DNA of 38,212 nucleotides from an uncultured Lachnospiraceae bacterium (GCA_949949005.1 CATLHM010000022.1:1-38212); one strand, 5' to 3'; shown: positions 8,073 through 17,457, numbered from the stretch's first letter. Notes: a model not told the origin generated them from the letters alone. Program-made: numbers and translations.

Positions 8073-9431
8073 TTAATATTTCCCGTAGCCGTCCCCTAAG
8101 GAGATCACCTGCTCGTTGTCTGCACTGGAGGAGGAACCTCTGTAGGAGGATGTGGAAGATACAGAAGACGTACTTCCGCCTTCCAGACGGTAGATGGAAA
8201 GCATATCTCTCATCCTGGAGGCCTGGTTGGACAGCTCCTCGCTGGCAGCCGCACACTGCTGGCTGGTAGCGGAGTTGGTCTGCACCACCTGAGATACCTG
8301 TGAGATTGCCTGCTCGATCTGAGCCACCGCAGTTGCCTGATAGTTGGAGGATTCCGCAATACCGTTGATGATCACTTCGCTCTCCTGTACAACCTTGGTG
8401 ATCTCTTCCATAGCCTTGGCAGTGTCGTCCACAATCCTGGAACCGGAATTTACCTGGTTGATAGAGTCTTCGATCAGCTCGGCGGTTTCCTTGGCCGCCT
8501 CTGCACTCTTGGCCGCAAGGCTTCTCACCTCTTCCGCAACCACAGCAAAGCCCTTGCCGGCCTCCCCTGCCCTTGCCGCCTCAACGGCTGCGTTCAGCGC
8601 AAGGATATTGGTCTGGAACGCAATGTCGTCAATCGTCTTGATAATATTGGAAATGCTGGAGGATGATTTATTGATTCCCTGCATGGCACTCATCATCTGC
8701 TTCATTTGGGCATTTCCGTTCTTTACATCATCAATTGCCTTTCCTACTAACTGAGCTGCATCATTGGCCTGTTCCGCATTCTGTTTGGTCTTCTCCGCGA
8801 TCTCGTCAATGGAGGCCGTGATCTGCTCAATGGCGCTGGCCTGCTCGGTAGAGCCCTGTGCCAACGCCTGGCTGGCGCTCGCTACCTGGGAGGAACTGAT
8901 GGTAACCTGGGAACCCGCATCGCTGATGTTTGAAAGAGTACGTACGTTATCCTCCACCAGTTTCTTTAAGGAATTTCCTAACATATCGTCGGGAGAATTA
9001 GGCTTTACCTCTATGGTCAGGTTACCGTTTGCAATCTCTTCCGCCACGCTGGCCTGGTACTTAATGTTGTTGATCACTGTAGTGTACTCATCCACCATTT
9101 TACCAAACTCGTCATTATTATACTTTACCAGTGAAATATTGTTCACATGGCCCAGTGCGATCTCTCCAGCCGCATCGGAGAGCTGAGTCACCGACTTCTC
9201 AATAGCCCTGATCAGCGTTTTCGCAATCATAAACGTGATCGCCATACAGATCACTGCCATTACTCCCGTAAATATTTCCGAATTAAGAACATATCTTTCC
9301 TGTGCTTCAGGATCCATAATTTTCGCAGCTGCCTTTGTGGTTGAGTTGCTCAAAAGGATGTTAATTACCAGAAGTATACTAGGAATTGTAAAACCGATAA
9401 TCATTTTGGTTTTCATTTTCATGTTTTTCAT
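8073..9431 (-). CDS. Methyl-accepting chemotaxis protein
   Basis: The 452-residue transducer has TM1 at about residues 9-27 and TM2 at about 52-72. The extracytoplasmic loop is only about 25 residues, too short for a usual ligand-binding domain. A HAMP-like linker follows, then a long signalling coiled coil whose hairpin tip is [21 protein letters not shown]. The C-terminus is rich in Ser and Gly ([13 protein letters not shown]) and ends L-G-D-G-Y-G-K-Y. It lacks the usual NWETF pentapeptide for CheR docking. It is the last gene of the che operon, 20 bp after cheW. The short sensor loop suggests that it senses membrane state, or a partner such as the histidine kinase at the operon head. Confidence 0.93.
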   Translation of the reverse strand: MKNMKMKTKMIIGFTIPSILLVINILLSNSTTKAAAKIMDPEAQERYVLNSEIFTGVMAVICMAITFMIAKTLIRAIEKSVTQLSDAAGEIALGHVNNISLVKYNNDEFGKMVDEYTTVINNIKYQASVAEEIANGNLTIEVKPNSPDDMLGNSLKKLVEDNVRTLSNISDAGSQVTISSSQVASASQALAQGSTEQASAIEQITASIDEIAEKTKQNAEQANDAAQLVGKAIDDVKNGNAQMKQMMSAMQGINKSSSSISNIIKTIDDIAFQTNILALNAAVEAARAGEAGKGFAVVAEEVRSLAAKSAEAAKETAELIEDSINQVNSGSRIVDDTAKAMEEITKVVQESEVIINGIAESSNYQATAVAQIEQAISQVSQVVQTNSATSQQCAAASEELSNQASRMRDMLSIYRLEGGSTSSVSSTSSYRGSSSSADNEQVISLGDGYGKY

Positions 9432-9451
9432 CGTCTTATTACCTCTCCTTT

Positions 9452-9976
9452 TTATTCTTCATCCATACTCATATCGTTTACACTCTCAACAACCGACAGA
9501 TCCTCATCATTGAGCAGCTTATCAGGATCTAACAAAAGCTTTACGGTATCGCCCACTTTGCCGATTCCATATACATATTTGTTGTGCCCCTTATCGCCGC
9601 GTCCAATGGTAGGCGGAGGCAGGATATTGTCGTCGGCAATCTCCACAACCTCGGCAATCTGTTCCACGATCAGCCCCACCATCATTGATTTCACGTTGAT
9701 TACAATAATACAGGTTCTGTCATTGTAATCCAGCTCCGGCTGCTTAAATCTCAGCCTTACATCAATAACCGGAATAACCTTGCCGCGCAGATTGATCAAA
9801 CCTTTAATATAATCTTCCGTTTCGGGAATCTTTGTAACCGACTGAAGCTGAATGATCGTATTTACATACCGAATCTCCAACCCAAAATACTCATTCCCGG
9901 ATTTGAAGGTCATATACTTTCCTTTTTGTTCGTCGTGTCCATTGGAATTTGCCTTCAAGTCACTTGTTTCACCCAT
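9452..9976 (-). CDS. cheW: Chemotaxis coupling protein CheW
   Basis: This adaptor links MCPs to the kinase CheA. After a polar, probably disordered, 20-residue N-terminus, the CheW fold covers residues about 21-160. It includes [26 protein letters not shown] and [11 protein letters not shown]. At 174 residues it is slightly longer than E. coli CheW because of both tails. It lies 25 bp after cheA and 20 bp before the MCP gene, so the array components are co-expressed. Confidence 0.93.
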   Translation of the reverse strand: MGETSDLKANSNGHDEQKGKYMTFKSGNEYFGLEIRYVNTIIQLQSVTKIPETEDYIKGLINLRGKVIPVIDVRLRFKQPELDYNDRTCIIVINVKSMMVGLIVEQIAEVVEIADDNILPPPTIGRGDKGHNKYVYGIGKVGDTVKLLLDPDKLLNDEDLSVVESVNDMSMDEE

Positions 9977-10001
9977 ATAAACACCTGTTCCTTTCTGTAA
10001 A

Positions 10002-12182
10002 TTACTCTATTAATCCGGCGGCGTCCAGAATCAGGGCAATACTGCCATCCCCAAGCTGTGTACAGCCGGAAAGTCCCTTAACTTTTTTGATGTAAGAGGG
10101 AATCGGTTTCACCACGATCTCTCTCTCTCCCACCAGTTTATCTACCATCAGGCAGATCTTCTTTTCCTCTACTTCAAGAATCATCATGATACCGTTTTCC
10201 ACGTCTTCTTCGTACTTTTCAAGGCCATACCACCGGCCCAGACGAAGCACCGGATAGGCCTCCCCACGGATCATGATATATTCGTCTCCGTTGGGCTCGT
10301 GGATCATCATATCATCCTTCACCCGGATAAACTGCTTGATCACACCGGTCTCCATTACGAAGGAGGAACCGCCCACTTCCATGACGATACCATCAATAAT
10401 GGCAAGCGTGAGAGGAATCTTCAGGATCATGGTACTGCCCAGCCCAGGCTTACTTTCAATTTCAAGGGTTCCGCCTATGGTCTGGATATTCTGGATTACC
10501 ACGTCCATACCCACACCTCTTCCGGAATATTCCGTTACCTGCTCATTGGTGGAAAAGCCTGGCAGTGTGATAAACTGGTACACTTCCTTATCGGAGTAAG
10601 CGGAATCCGGCTTGGTTTCGTCAAGCAGTCCCTGCTTCCTGGCCTTGGCAATGATCTTCTCCCGGTCAAGACCCGTACCGTCATCCTCCACGCTGATCCA
10701 TACCTTTCCGGCCTCCGTCTTGGCGGATAAGGTAACCTTTCCTCTCTCCGGTTTGCCGCTCTCTAATCTGGCCTCCTTGGATTCGATACCGTGATCCACA
10801 GAATTTCTCACGATATGCATCAGAGGGTCGGAAATATGTTCGATAATATTCTTGTCTACCTCAGTCTGCTCACCCACCATGACGAAGTCAATTTCCTTGC
10901 CCAGCTTCCTTGATACGTCGAACACGATACGGTTCATCTTCTGGAAGGTATTGGTCAGAGGCACCATTCGCATGGACATGATTACATCCTGTAAGTCTGT
11001 GGACACCTTAGTGAGCTGTGCCGCCTCCTTCTTGAAATTATCCAGATTAAGGCCGGGCACGTTTAAGTCAGGACTTTGGAGAACCACTGACTCCGAGATC
11101 ACCAGCTCCCCGATCAGCTCCATAAGCTGATCCATCTTGCTCACGTTTACGCTGATAAAGGATGCCTTGTCGTTTTTCTTATCCTTGGCAAGGGTTTTGC
11201 GCTTGCCCGGTTCCTTGGATTTGATGACGAAATCTCCCGGCGTGATCTTGGGCTTGGCAGGCTCCTTGCTCTCGTTGCCCTCCGCCTCTTTGGCCGCTGC
11301 CGCTGCCTCCGCCTTGCTCTCGATCTCTTCCACACTGGCATTTAGATCAATGACGGCGCTCTCTGCGGCAGAAGGGCCGTTCTCGCCGAAATCAAAGCCC
11401 TGAAGGAACTCCTCCGCCTTGCATTCGTAGACGTCCACTTCCTTGATATCATAGCCCACACCGATGATCTGGCGGATCTCCTCCTCGCTACACTGAGCCT
11501 GTAAGAGGATTCTAAAACCCTCCTTAACGATGGTATCCGCACTGCTTTCATCGGAAATAATATCCTCCGGTGAGTAGAGCAGATCCTCCGCAATCTCCTT
11601 CAGTGCGTACACTGTCTTATAAGCATGGACATTTGCCATTTCCGTTTCCGGATAAAAGGTAATATAAATCTTGTAGAAACGGCTGTCACTGGTGGCCACC
11701 GGGGCAATGTAAAACTGCTTGGGCTCCACGTGTACGTTCTCAGGAGGCGGCTCAATCCCCTCCTGTACACCACCATTTTTGAGCATTGTTAAAAATTCAT
11801 CCAGATCTGCCACGATACCGCTGGCATCACCGTCTGCCGGATCCCCATTTCGGATCTTCTCCAGCTCGCCGGAAATGAAATCCTCCACCTCCAACACATG
11901 CTCGACCAGTTGTAAATGAGGCACATTTTCAGGATGGGATTCTCTCAGAAAATAAAAAACATCCTCTAGTTTGTGGGACACAGCCGTTATATTATCGAAC
12001 ATCATGATACCGGAGGAACCTTTAATAGTATGCATGGTCCTGAATATCTCATTAATGCTCTCTTCATCAAAGCAGTCCGCATCTTTCTGTTCCAGAACTC
12101 TCTCCTGAAGCTGCTCCAGAAGCTGCTCATTTTCAAACAAATATATGTCCAGCATGCCGTCTGTGCTAAATTCTTCAGCCAT
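10002..12182 (-). CDS. cheA: Chemotaxis histidine kinase CheA
   Basis: The 726-residue protein has the standard order. The Hpt domain (P1) carries phospho-acceptor His51 in R-T-M-H-T-I-K-G-S-S-G. A regulator-binding P2-like region (about 155-275) and an Ala/Glu/Lys-rich linker follow. The dimerisation domain contains M-D-Q-L-M-E-L-I-G-E-L-V-I-S. The ATPase domain has the N box H-I-V-R-N-S-V-D-H-G-I-E and G boxes V-E-D-D-G-T-G-L and G-R-G-V-G-M-D-V-V. A C-terminal CheW-like P5 domain follows. All catalytic motifs are intact. It lies 85 bp after the CheY-like gene and 25 bp before cheW. What the phosphoryl flow controls is unclear, since no flagellar gene lies in the window. Confidence 0.96.
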   Translation of the reverse strand: MAEEFSTDGMLDIYLFENEQLLEQLQERVLEQKDADCFDEESINEIFRTMHTIKGSSGIMMFDNITAVSHKLEDVFYFLRESHPENVPHLQLVEHVLEVEDFISGELEKIRNGDPADGDASGIVADLDEFLTMLKNGGVQEGIEPPPENVHVEPKQFYIAPVATSDSRFYKIYITFYPETEMANVHAYKTVYALKEIAEDLLYSPEDIISDESSADTIVKEGFRILLQAQCSEEEIRQIIGVGYDIKEVDVYECKAEEFLQGFDFGENGPSAAESAVIDLNASVEEIESKAEAAAAAKEAEGNESKEPAKPKITPGDFVIKSKEPGKRKTLAKDKKNDKASFISVNVSKMDQLMELIGELVISESVVLQSPDLNVPGLNLDNFKKEAAQLTKVSTDLQDVIMSMRMVPLTNTFQKMNRIVFDVSRKLGKEIDFVMVGEQTEVDKNIIEHISDPLMHIVRNSVDHGIESKEARLESGKPERGKVTLSAKTEAGKVWISVEDDGTGLDREKIIAKARKQGLLDETKPDSAYSDKEVYQFITLPGFSTNEQVTEYSGRGVGMDVVIQNIQTIGGTLEIESKPGLGSTMILKIPLTLAIIDGIVMEVGGSSFVMETGVIKQFIRVKDDMMIHEPNGDEYIMIRGEAYPVLRLGRWYGLEKYEEDVENGIMMILEVEEKKICLMVDKLVGEREIVVKPIPSYIKKVKGLSGCTQLGDGSIALILDAAGLIE

Positions 12183-12267
12183 ATTCTTCTCCTTTCCTCA
12201 TTATATTGACCAGGCCTTTGCCGAGGCGCCTTTCCAAATCTGCCAAGGCTCTGCCCTTATTCATTTG

Positions 12268-12660
12268 TCAGATCAGGCCAAGCTTTTTCATTGCCTGCTC
12301 AAACCTATCCTGATCAACGGGCTTTCCGGAATATACGGTACAGCCCAGTTCAAATGCCATTTTAACATTGCTCTCGTCATTCAAGGCAGTGGTCATGATC
12401 ACCTTTGCCGCCTTCTCCTGCGGGATCTGCCTTTCCTTCTCCAGATTACGGATTCCCACCAGTGCCTGATAGCCGTCCATGACCGGCATCATAATGTCCA
12501 GACACACCAGATCATAAGGTTCCCCGTCCTCCAAAGCCATCATGTATGCGTCCACCGCTTCCATACCGTCCACGGTCACGTCGCATTCTCCATACTTTGA
12601 CAGGAAACCGGCCATAAATTTCCGTGTTGCAAAATCATCTTCTGCCAATAGAATCTTCAT
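12268..12660 (-). CDS. CheY-like single-domain response regulator
   Basis: The 130-residue protein is a lone receiver domain with acidic pocket E7-D8-D9, phospho-acceptor Asp54 in L-V-C-L-D-I-M-M-P-V-M-D-G, the conserved Thr in V-I-M-T-T-A, and the conserved Lys in Y-S-G-K-P-V. It has a tyrosine before the SGKP loop, at or near the aromatic switch position. It lies between cheB and cheA and is the likely diffusible output of CheA. Whether it binds a motor, a pilus machine or another target is unknown. Confidence 0.85.
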   Translation of the reverse strand: MKILLAEDDFATRKFMAGFLSKYGECDVTVDGMEAVDAYMMALEDGEPYDLVCLDIMMPVMDGYQALVGIRNLEKERQIPQEKAAKVIMTTALNDESNVKMAFELGCTVYSGKPVDQDRFEQAMKKLGLI

Positions 12661-12688
12661 GTTGTCTCTCCTTTACTTTTTTAGGCAT

Positions 12689-13720
12689 TTACCTCATTTT
12701 ATTCAGCAAAGCATAGGTTCTTCCCGCTATATCGGAGAGCTTTTCCTGATGCTCCACAGCTCCTAAATCATAGGCAACCTTCGGCATGCCATACACTACG
12801 CAGGTAGATTCATCCTGACCTATGGTCCTTGCACCTGCTTTGCGCATTGCCAGCAGCCCCTTTGCGCCATCCCCGCCCATTCCGGTGAGAATGATGCCCA
12901 CTGCCTTATTTCCCGCCACCTTAGCCACAGAGTCAAAGAGTACATCCACAGAAGGACAGTGCCCGTTTACCTTAGGGCCCCTCTTGCACTCCACCTGATA
13001 ACTGCCATTTACCTTCACAAGCTGCATATGACGGTCCCCGCCGGGTGCGATCAACATCTGTCCTGGCAGTACCCGATCGCCGGTCTCGGCTTCCTTTACC
13101 TGAATACGGCAGATATCGTTGACTCTCTTTGCATACATGGCCGTAAATCCCGGCGGCATATGCTGTACCACAACGATACCCGGGATATCCGTGCCGTACC
13201 CCTTTACCACTTCCAAAATAGCTTCCGTGCCTCCGGTAGAGGCGCCGATGGCTACGATCAAACCGTTATTCTGTACGGACAGATGGTTTTCTGTCTGCAC
13301 CAAAACCTTCTTTTTGATGCTGCCAATCTTGGCGGTAGAGGCAATCTTGATCTTGACCAAAAGCTCGTTTTTGATAAACTCCTCGAGCTGCGAGCGGTTT
13401 GAAACCGAAGGCTTCGCCACAAAGTCCACCGCTCCCGCCTGCATGGCGTCAAATACCTTGTCGCTGAGGGAACTGATCACCACCACCCGAAGCGGGTACT
13501 GAGGCATCAGCTTTCTCAAAAATTCTATTCCGCTCATTCTTGGGAGCTCCACGTCCAGAGTCATAACGTCGGGCTTATACTCCAAAATCTTATCGCGCGC
13601 CTCAAAGGGGTCGCGCGCAGTCCCCACTACCTGGATGGCAGGATCCTTACTGAGGTTCTGAACCAGTAACTCCCTGAACACAATGGAATCTTCTACTACC
13701 AAAACTCTGATTCTCTGCAT
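12689..13720 (-). CDS. cheB: Protein-glutamate methylesterase CheB
   Basis: Removes methyl groups from MCP glutamates under CheA control. The 343-residue protein has a receiver domain (phospho-acceptor Asp56 in M-T-L-D-V-E-L-P-R-M-S-G) followed by the esterase domain. The esterase domain has the Ser motif G-A-S-T-G-G-T-E-A-I, the His in V-V-Q-H-M-P-P-G-F-T, and the Asp in G-M-G-G-D-G-A-K-G. The catalytic triad is complete. The start codon lies 3 bp after the cheR stop, so the pair is translationally coupled and methylation and demethylation enzymes are co-produced. Confidence 0.96.
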   Translation of the reverse strand: MQRIRVLVVEDSIVFRELLVQNLSKDPAIQVVGTARDPFEARDKILEYKPDVMTLDVELPRMSGIEFLRKLMPQYPLRVVVISSLSDKVFDAMQAGAVDFVAKPSVSNRSQLEEFIKNELLVKIKIASTAKIGSIKKKVLVQTENHLSVQNNGLIVAIGASTGGTEAILEVVKGYGTDIPGIVVVQHMPPGFTAMYAKRVNDICRIQVKEAETGDRVLPGQMLIAPGGDRHMQLVKVNGSYQVECKRGPKVNGHCPSVDVLFDSVAKVAGNKAVGIILTGMGGDGAKGLLAMRKAGARTIGQDESTCVVYGMPKVAYDLGAVEHQEKLSDIAGRTYALLNKMR

Positions 13721-13723
13721 TCC

Positions 13724-14539
13724 CTACCCCTCTCTCTTTCTGAATATGGAAGGCCGGATAATATCAAGAGGCACGCTGTTTCTGTCCAGAGTCTCGGTGG
13801 TACCGATAAAAAGGTATCCGCCAGGCTCCAACGCATTACACACCTTATTAACCAGCTCCCGCTTTGTGTTCTCATCAAAATATATCATAACATTGCGCAA
13901 AAATATAGTATGCATTTTTTTCCTGAAAGGAAATGGATCCATCAGGTTGAACTGTCGGAAGATCACCTCCGTCTTCAGTTCGTCCCTGACCTTATACTGA
14001 CTGCCCCCTGCGATGGGGCTGAAAAATTTCTTTTTCCAGGACTCCGGCACCTTTGTGAGCTGCTCCGCCGTATAGACTCCCGCCATTGCCTGTTTCAGCA
14101 CCTTGGTGGAAATGTCTGTGGCAAGAATCTTGGTGTCCCACCGCTCCCTTTCCAGTCCAAAGAAGTCCGCCAGAACCATGGCGATCATATAAGGCTCTTC
14201 TCCTGTGGAAGCAGCCCCGCACCAGATACGCAGATCCTTTGTCCGCTGTTCCTTTGTTTTCAGCCAGGGCAGGACTTCCTTTTTAAAAAACTCAAAATGT
14301 TCAAATTCCCTCATAAAATATGTATGATTGGTGGTGAGCAGATTGACCAGTATCTTCTCCTCCACGCCGGACCGGTCTCTCTCCACGGCATCCATAAATT
14401 CGCTGGCGTTGCGCCAGCCGCCGGTTCTCATGTGTTTTTGCAGCCGTCCGTTTACTATGACTTTCTTCTGGGTCAGATCTATGCCGTAATTCTGCTTCAT
14501 ATAAACTGAAATTCTTTGGAACTCCTCATTGGTTATCAA
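13724..14539 (-). CDS. cheR: Chemotaxis protein methyltransferase CheR
   Basis: Methylates MCP glutamates using S-adenosylmethionine. The 271-residue protein has the all-alpha CheR N domain (about 1-70), then the SAM-binding motif R-I-W-C-G-A-A-S-T-G-E-E-P-Y, and D-I-S-T-K-V-L-K-Q-A. The C-terminal core is L-R-N-V-M-I-Y-F, with F-I-G-T-T-E near the end. The best start is a TTG at 14539, since GGGGGATGAGG precedes it and the family alignment begins there. No ATG in this region fits. It lies about 40 bp after the response regulator gene and 3 bp before cheB. Confidence 0.94.
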   Translation of the reverse strand: MITNEEFQRISVYMKQNYGIDLTQKKVIVNGRLQKHMRTGGWRNASEFMDAVERDRSGVEEKILVNLLTTNHTYFMREFEHFEFFKKEVLPWLKTKEQRTKDLRIWCGAASTGEEPYMIAMVLADFFGLERERWDTKILATDISTKVLKQAMAGVYTAEQLTKVPESWKKKFFSPIAGGSQYKVRDELKTEVIFRQFNLMDPFPFRKKMHTIFLRNVMIYFDENTKRELVNKVCNALEPGGYLFIGTTETLDRNSVPLDIIRPSIFRKREG

Positions 14540-14579
14540 AAAACCTCATCCCCCTTCTTAATTTTTCCATTTATTTCAG

Positions 14580-15674
14580 TTATCGAAATTGTCGTACTAT
14601 CTTGGAACATATTTTGTAAATATCCGGGTCAAACCGGGCCCCCGCTTCTTTTTTCATCGCTCCAAGGGCCTCCCTTGGACTTAATCCTTCCTCCCCTGTG
14701 AGAGCGCAGTATCTGCTCATCAGGGAAACAATCCGCGCGGAGAGAGGGATTTCTTCTCCCTTAAGCCCCTGGGGGTAACCGCTCCCATCCCAGCTTTCGT
14801 GGTGGCAACGGACAATCTCCCCGGCAACGGCGATAAAATCATTATAATCGCTTCTATCCTGTATCTCCTCTAAGAGCTCCGCCCCAATCAGGGTGTGGCT
14901 TCTTAAGATCTCCTCCTCCTCCCCGGTAAGCGCCTCCTTCTTTTGTAAAATTTCCCTGGGAATTCCAATGTTCCCTATATCACAAAGGGTTGCAGCCAAT
15001 TCTATGGTCTCTATGTAAGTATCTGATATCTGTTCCCCAAACTTGGGGGAAAGCTGCATCCCCTGGGCTAATATCCTGCAATTGCGTTTCAGCCGCCTCA
15101 TAAAAGCCTTGTCATAACCCGTATTTCGGGCTGCTACCCTGGCAAGGGCGCGCAGAAAGCTCTTTTTTTCAAGCTCCATCTGTCTGAGCTGTTCTCTCAG
15201 GGAAGCCTGCAAATGGCGGTTCATTTCCTTAAGCTCACGGGTCGCCGCATAAAGCTTAAGATGCAGCCCCACCCTGGCCTCCACCTCCTCGGCAATGAAG
15301 GGCTTGGTAATATAATCCTCACAGCCGTGGGCAAATCCTTCCACAATATCCTTAGACTCATTATATACGGAAGTAAAAATAACCGGAATGTTCCTGGTAT
15401 ACTCATTCCCCTTTAAAATTCTGCAAAGCTCATAGCCATCCATGCCCGGCATGGAAATATCCGTCAGGATCAAATGAGGCCTGTTCCCGTCCTGAAGCCG
15501 GTTTCTGATTCCCTCAAGAGCCTTTTCACCGCTCTCAAAAAGAACGGGCTTACATCCCATATGGCCGATAATCTCTTTCAAAACACTCCTGTTCACTTCC
15601 ATATCGTCCACGATAAAAACAGTGGCCCTGCCTGCATCCTTTTCCCTTCCAAACACAGATGCTCCCTCCATCAT
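14580..15674 (-). CDS. Response regulator with degenerate HD-GYP domain
   Basis: The N-terminal receiver (residues about 17-135) is intact, with Asp72 in L-I-L-T-D-I-S-M-P-G-M-D-G. The C-terminal half aligns with HD-GYP cyclic di-GMP phosphodiesterases, but the metal site is damaged. The usual H-D-I-G-K-I is C-D-I-G-N-I, and the late A-D-x-Y-D-A-L is M-S-R-Y-C-A-L. C-H-H-E-S-W-D-G-S-G-Y-P is retained. It is therefore predicted to be catalytically dead and may act as a sensor or scaffold. Start choice is uncertain between ATGs at 15674 and 15671. A TTG at 15701, overlapping the kinase gene by 14 bp, is also possible. The pair with the upstream histidine kinase is clear from gene order. Confidence 0.85.
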   Translation of the reverse strand: MMEGASVFGREKDAGRATVFIVDDMEVNRSVLKEIIGHMGCKPVLFESGEKALEGIRNRLQDGNRPHLILTDISMPGMDGYELCRILKGNEYTRNIPVIFTSVYNESKDIVEGFAHGCEDYITKPFIAEEVEARVGLHLKLYAATRELKEMNRHLQASLREQLRQMELEKKSFLRALARVAARNTGYDKAFMRRLKRNCRILAQGMQLSPKFGEQISDTYIETIELAATLCDIGNIGIPREILQKKEALTGEEEEILRSHTLIGAELLEEIQDRSDYNDFIAVAGEIVRCHHESWDGSGYPQGLKGEEIPLSARIVSLMSRYCALTGEEGLSPREALGAMKKEAGARFDPDIYKICSKIVRQFR

Positions 15675-15687
15675 AATGGCTAAGCTG

Positions 15688-17130
15688 TTACTCCTCGTCA
15701 AACTCCAGGAAAGTCTTTAATTCCTCCACTCCGGCGGCTGTCTTTTCGTAATTTTCTTTCTGAACCGCCATCTTAAGTCGCAGCACCACCCGCCCCACTT
15801 CCCGTGGCGCGCCTTCGCAAAGCCCCCTGATGGTGTCCATAAACATCTCTGCCTTCTCCCAGTTTTCCATCTCCACGCACAAAATCAGTTTGGACAGATT
15901 TTTGTGCAGGGCTTCCCTGTTCTCACGGGTACCGTACTGCTTGAGGGCGTCACCCGCCTCATCTAACAGCGTGAGACCGGATAGAGGAAACCCTTCCACA
16001 AACGTCTCCTCCCCAAAATCCTCATCCTCCTCGGTTTGGGCTCCGTCGGCCTGGGCCCAGATTGAAAAGGAAAAGACGCTTCCTTTGTCCTTCTGGCTCT
16101 CCATACCGATTCTTCCGCCCATCAGCTCCACCAGCTGCTTACAGATATTCAGGCCAAGGCCTGTTCCCCCATATTTTCTTGAAATGGAGGCGTCCACCTG
16201 GGAAAAGCTTTGGAATAGCTTCCCCTGATCTCCTTCCTCGATGCCGATTCCGGAATCTATCACAATAAAGAAAAGTTCCACTTTTCCGCCCACCTGGGCG
16301 GTCTTAAACACCTCCAGGGTAATCTTACCCACGGAAGTGAATTTCAGGGCGTTGGATAACAGATTATTTAATATCTGCACGATTCTCAATTCATCGCCTA
16401 CGATATATTCCGGCACCTGGGGGGATACCGTCATAAAAAAATCCAGCCCTTTTTCGGTAATTTTGTTGATATGGTTCGATCTCACATAATCCAGCATATC
16501 CCTTACGTGAAATCTGCGGGGCTCCAGCACAAACTTCCCCGCCTCTAACTTGGAGAAATCCAGAATGTTGTTGATGATCCGGTTCATATTACCGCAGCAA
16601 CGCTCAATCACCTGTAGGGTGCGCAGCTTTGCTTCGTCGGTTTCCTTCTCGGAGAGCTCTCTCACATGGCCTAATATGCCGTTTACCGGGGTCCTGAGCT
16701 CATGGGTCACATTGGCTACAAATTCTGACTTGACCTTAAGGGCCTGCTCCGCCTCCTGCTTTCTCTGTATGACCTCTCTGCCCAAAGATTCCTCTTCCAC
16801 AATGACATTGGCCATACATATGTAGGTTCCTTCCCGTCCCTCTGCCTCGATAATCCTTGCCCTCACCGGAAAACAGGTTAAGTTCTTACGGTATGCAATT
16901 AGCTTATGGGGTTCGCGGCCGAAAGGATAATCGGTCACTACCCTGCCCTCTTCCTCCTTAAAAGCGCCGGGAAAAATGTCGCTGATCTTCCTGCCACACA
17001 AATTCCCCTGGTATTCCAGATTCTTTTCCGCTTCCGTATTGGCGTACAAAATTTTCCCAGACTGTTCAAAAATAAGAACCAGCTCCAAAGCATCCTTCAT
17101 AGGAAATACGCCGTATTCATATGGTTCCAT
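15688..17130 (-). CDS. PAS-type sensor histidine kinase with C-terminal helical domain
   Basis: A soluble 480-residue kinase without membrane segments. A PAS-like domain (about 5-115) is followed by HisKA with phospho-acceptor His143 in F-V-A-N-V-T-H-E-L-R-T-P-V. The ATPase domain has the N box N-N-L-L-S-N-A-L-K-F-T and G boxes D-S-G-I-G-I-E and G-G-T-G-L-G-L-N-I. The last 90 residues are helical (W-E-K-A-E-M-F-M-D-T-I-R-G-L) and look like an Hpt-type bundle without the usual phospho-acceptor His. The start at 17130 is preferred because GGGGGACAGAA lies directly upstream; an ATG five codons earlier abuts a hairpin. It heads the signalling operon and probably phosphorylates the neighbouring HD-GYP-like regulator, with cross-talk to CheA conceivable. 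Confidence 0.9.
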   Translation of the reverse strand: MEPYEYGVFPMKDALELVLIFEQSGKILYANTEAEKNLEYQGNLCGRKISDIFPGAFKEEEGRVVTDYPFGREPHKLIAYRKNLTCFPVRARIIEAEGREGTYICMANVIVEEESLGREVIQRKQEAEQALKVKSEFVANVTHELRTPVNGILGHVRELSEKETDEAKLRTLQVIERCCGNMNRIINNILDFSKLEAGKFVLEPRRFHVRDMLDYVRSNHINKITEKGLDFFMTVSPQVPEYIVGDELRIVQILNNLLSNALKFTSVGKITLEVFKTAQVGGKVELFFIVIDSGIGIEEGDQGKLFQSFSQVDASISRKYGGTGLGLNICKQLVELMGGRIGMESQKDKGSVFSFSIWAQADGAQTEEDEDFGEETFVEGFPLSGLTLLDEAGDALKQYGTRENREALHKNLSKLILCVEMENWEKAEMFMDTIRGLCEGAPREVGRVVLRLKMAVQKENYEKTAAGVEELKTFLEFDEE

Positions 17131-17145
17131 TTCTGTCCCCCGCAT

Positions 17146-17266
17146 GACACAGTCCCGGCTGTGTCCTTTCTGCCGCTGGCAGATACAAAAAGATTTTGGC
17201 TTGCCGCCCTGCTGCGACGCTTACCACAAGAAAGGCAGCAAAGAATCTTTTTCTCTTTTTGCTGCC
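17146..17266 (-). promoter_or_regulatory. Hairpin-rich leader of the chemotaxis operon
   Basis: Three stems follow each other in the untranslated leader. They are GGCAGCAAA with TTTGCTGCC (17234-17242 and 17258-17266), TCTGCC-AGC-GGCAGA (17169-17183), and GACACAG with CTGTGTC around CCGGGA (17146-17165), the last ending 15 bases before the chosen start codon. An alternative AAAAAGATT/AATCTTTTT pairing would compete with the first stem. No known riboswitch consensus was recognised. Translation control or attenuation is an inference. Confidence 0.45.
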
Positions 17267-17345
17267 GCTCCATCACAGCCCTGACGGACACTGAACTATT
17301 CTACCCTGCTGCTCCCCTCATCTTGCTGGTAATTCTCTACAAATA

Positions 17346-17374
17346 AAGTTACCATTTTTCAAGTATTTTGTCAA
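17346..17374 (-). promoter_or_regulatory. Promoter of the chemotaxis operon
   Basis: On the minus strand, a consensus -35 TTGACA (17369-17374) is followed after 17 bp by a weak -10 TAACTT (17346-17351). It would give a leader of about 205 nt before the histidine kinase gene. Confidence 0.5.
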
Positions 17375-17457
17375 TTAATTTCGACTGGATAATCCTGTAA
17401 CCGTTATCTGCCGAACCGCCTCCCCTGCCGCTGCCTTAAATTTTTTTCTTATGAAAG

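Noticed and set aside
17097..17291. Small ORF (64 codons, minus strand) in the chemosensory leader
   Set aside because: It runs through all leader hairpins, overlaps the kinase start and is Arg/Ser/Cys-rich without a good ribosome site; structured RNA explains the sequence better.
17131..17374. Cyclic di-GMP riboswitch before the chemosensory operon
   Set aside because: The context is suggestive, but I could not find the conserved core of either known class, so only an unclassified structured leader is reported.
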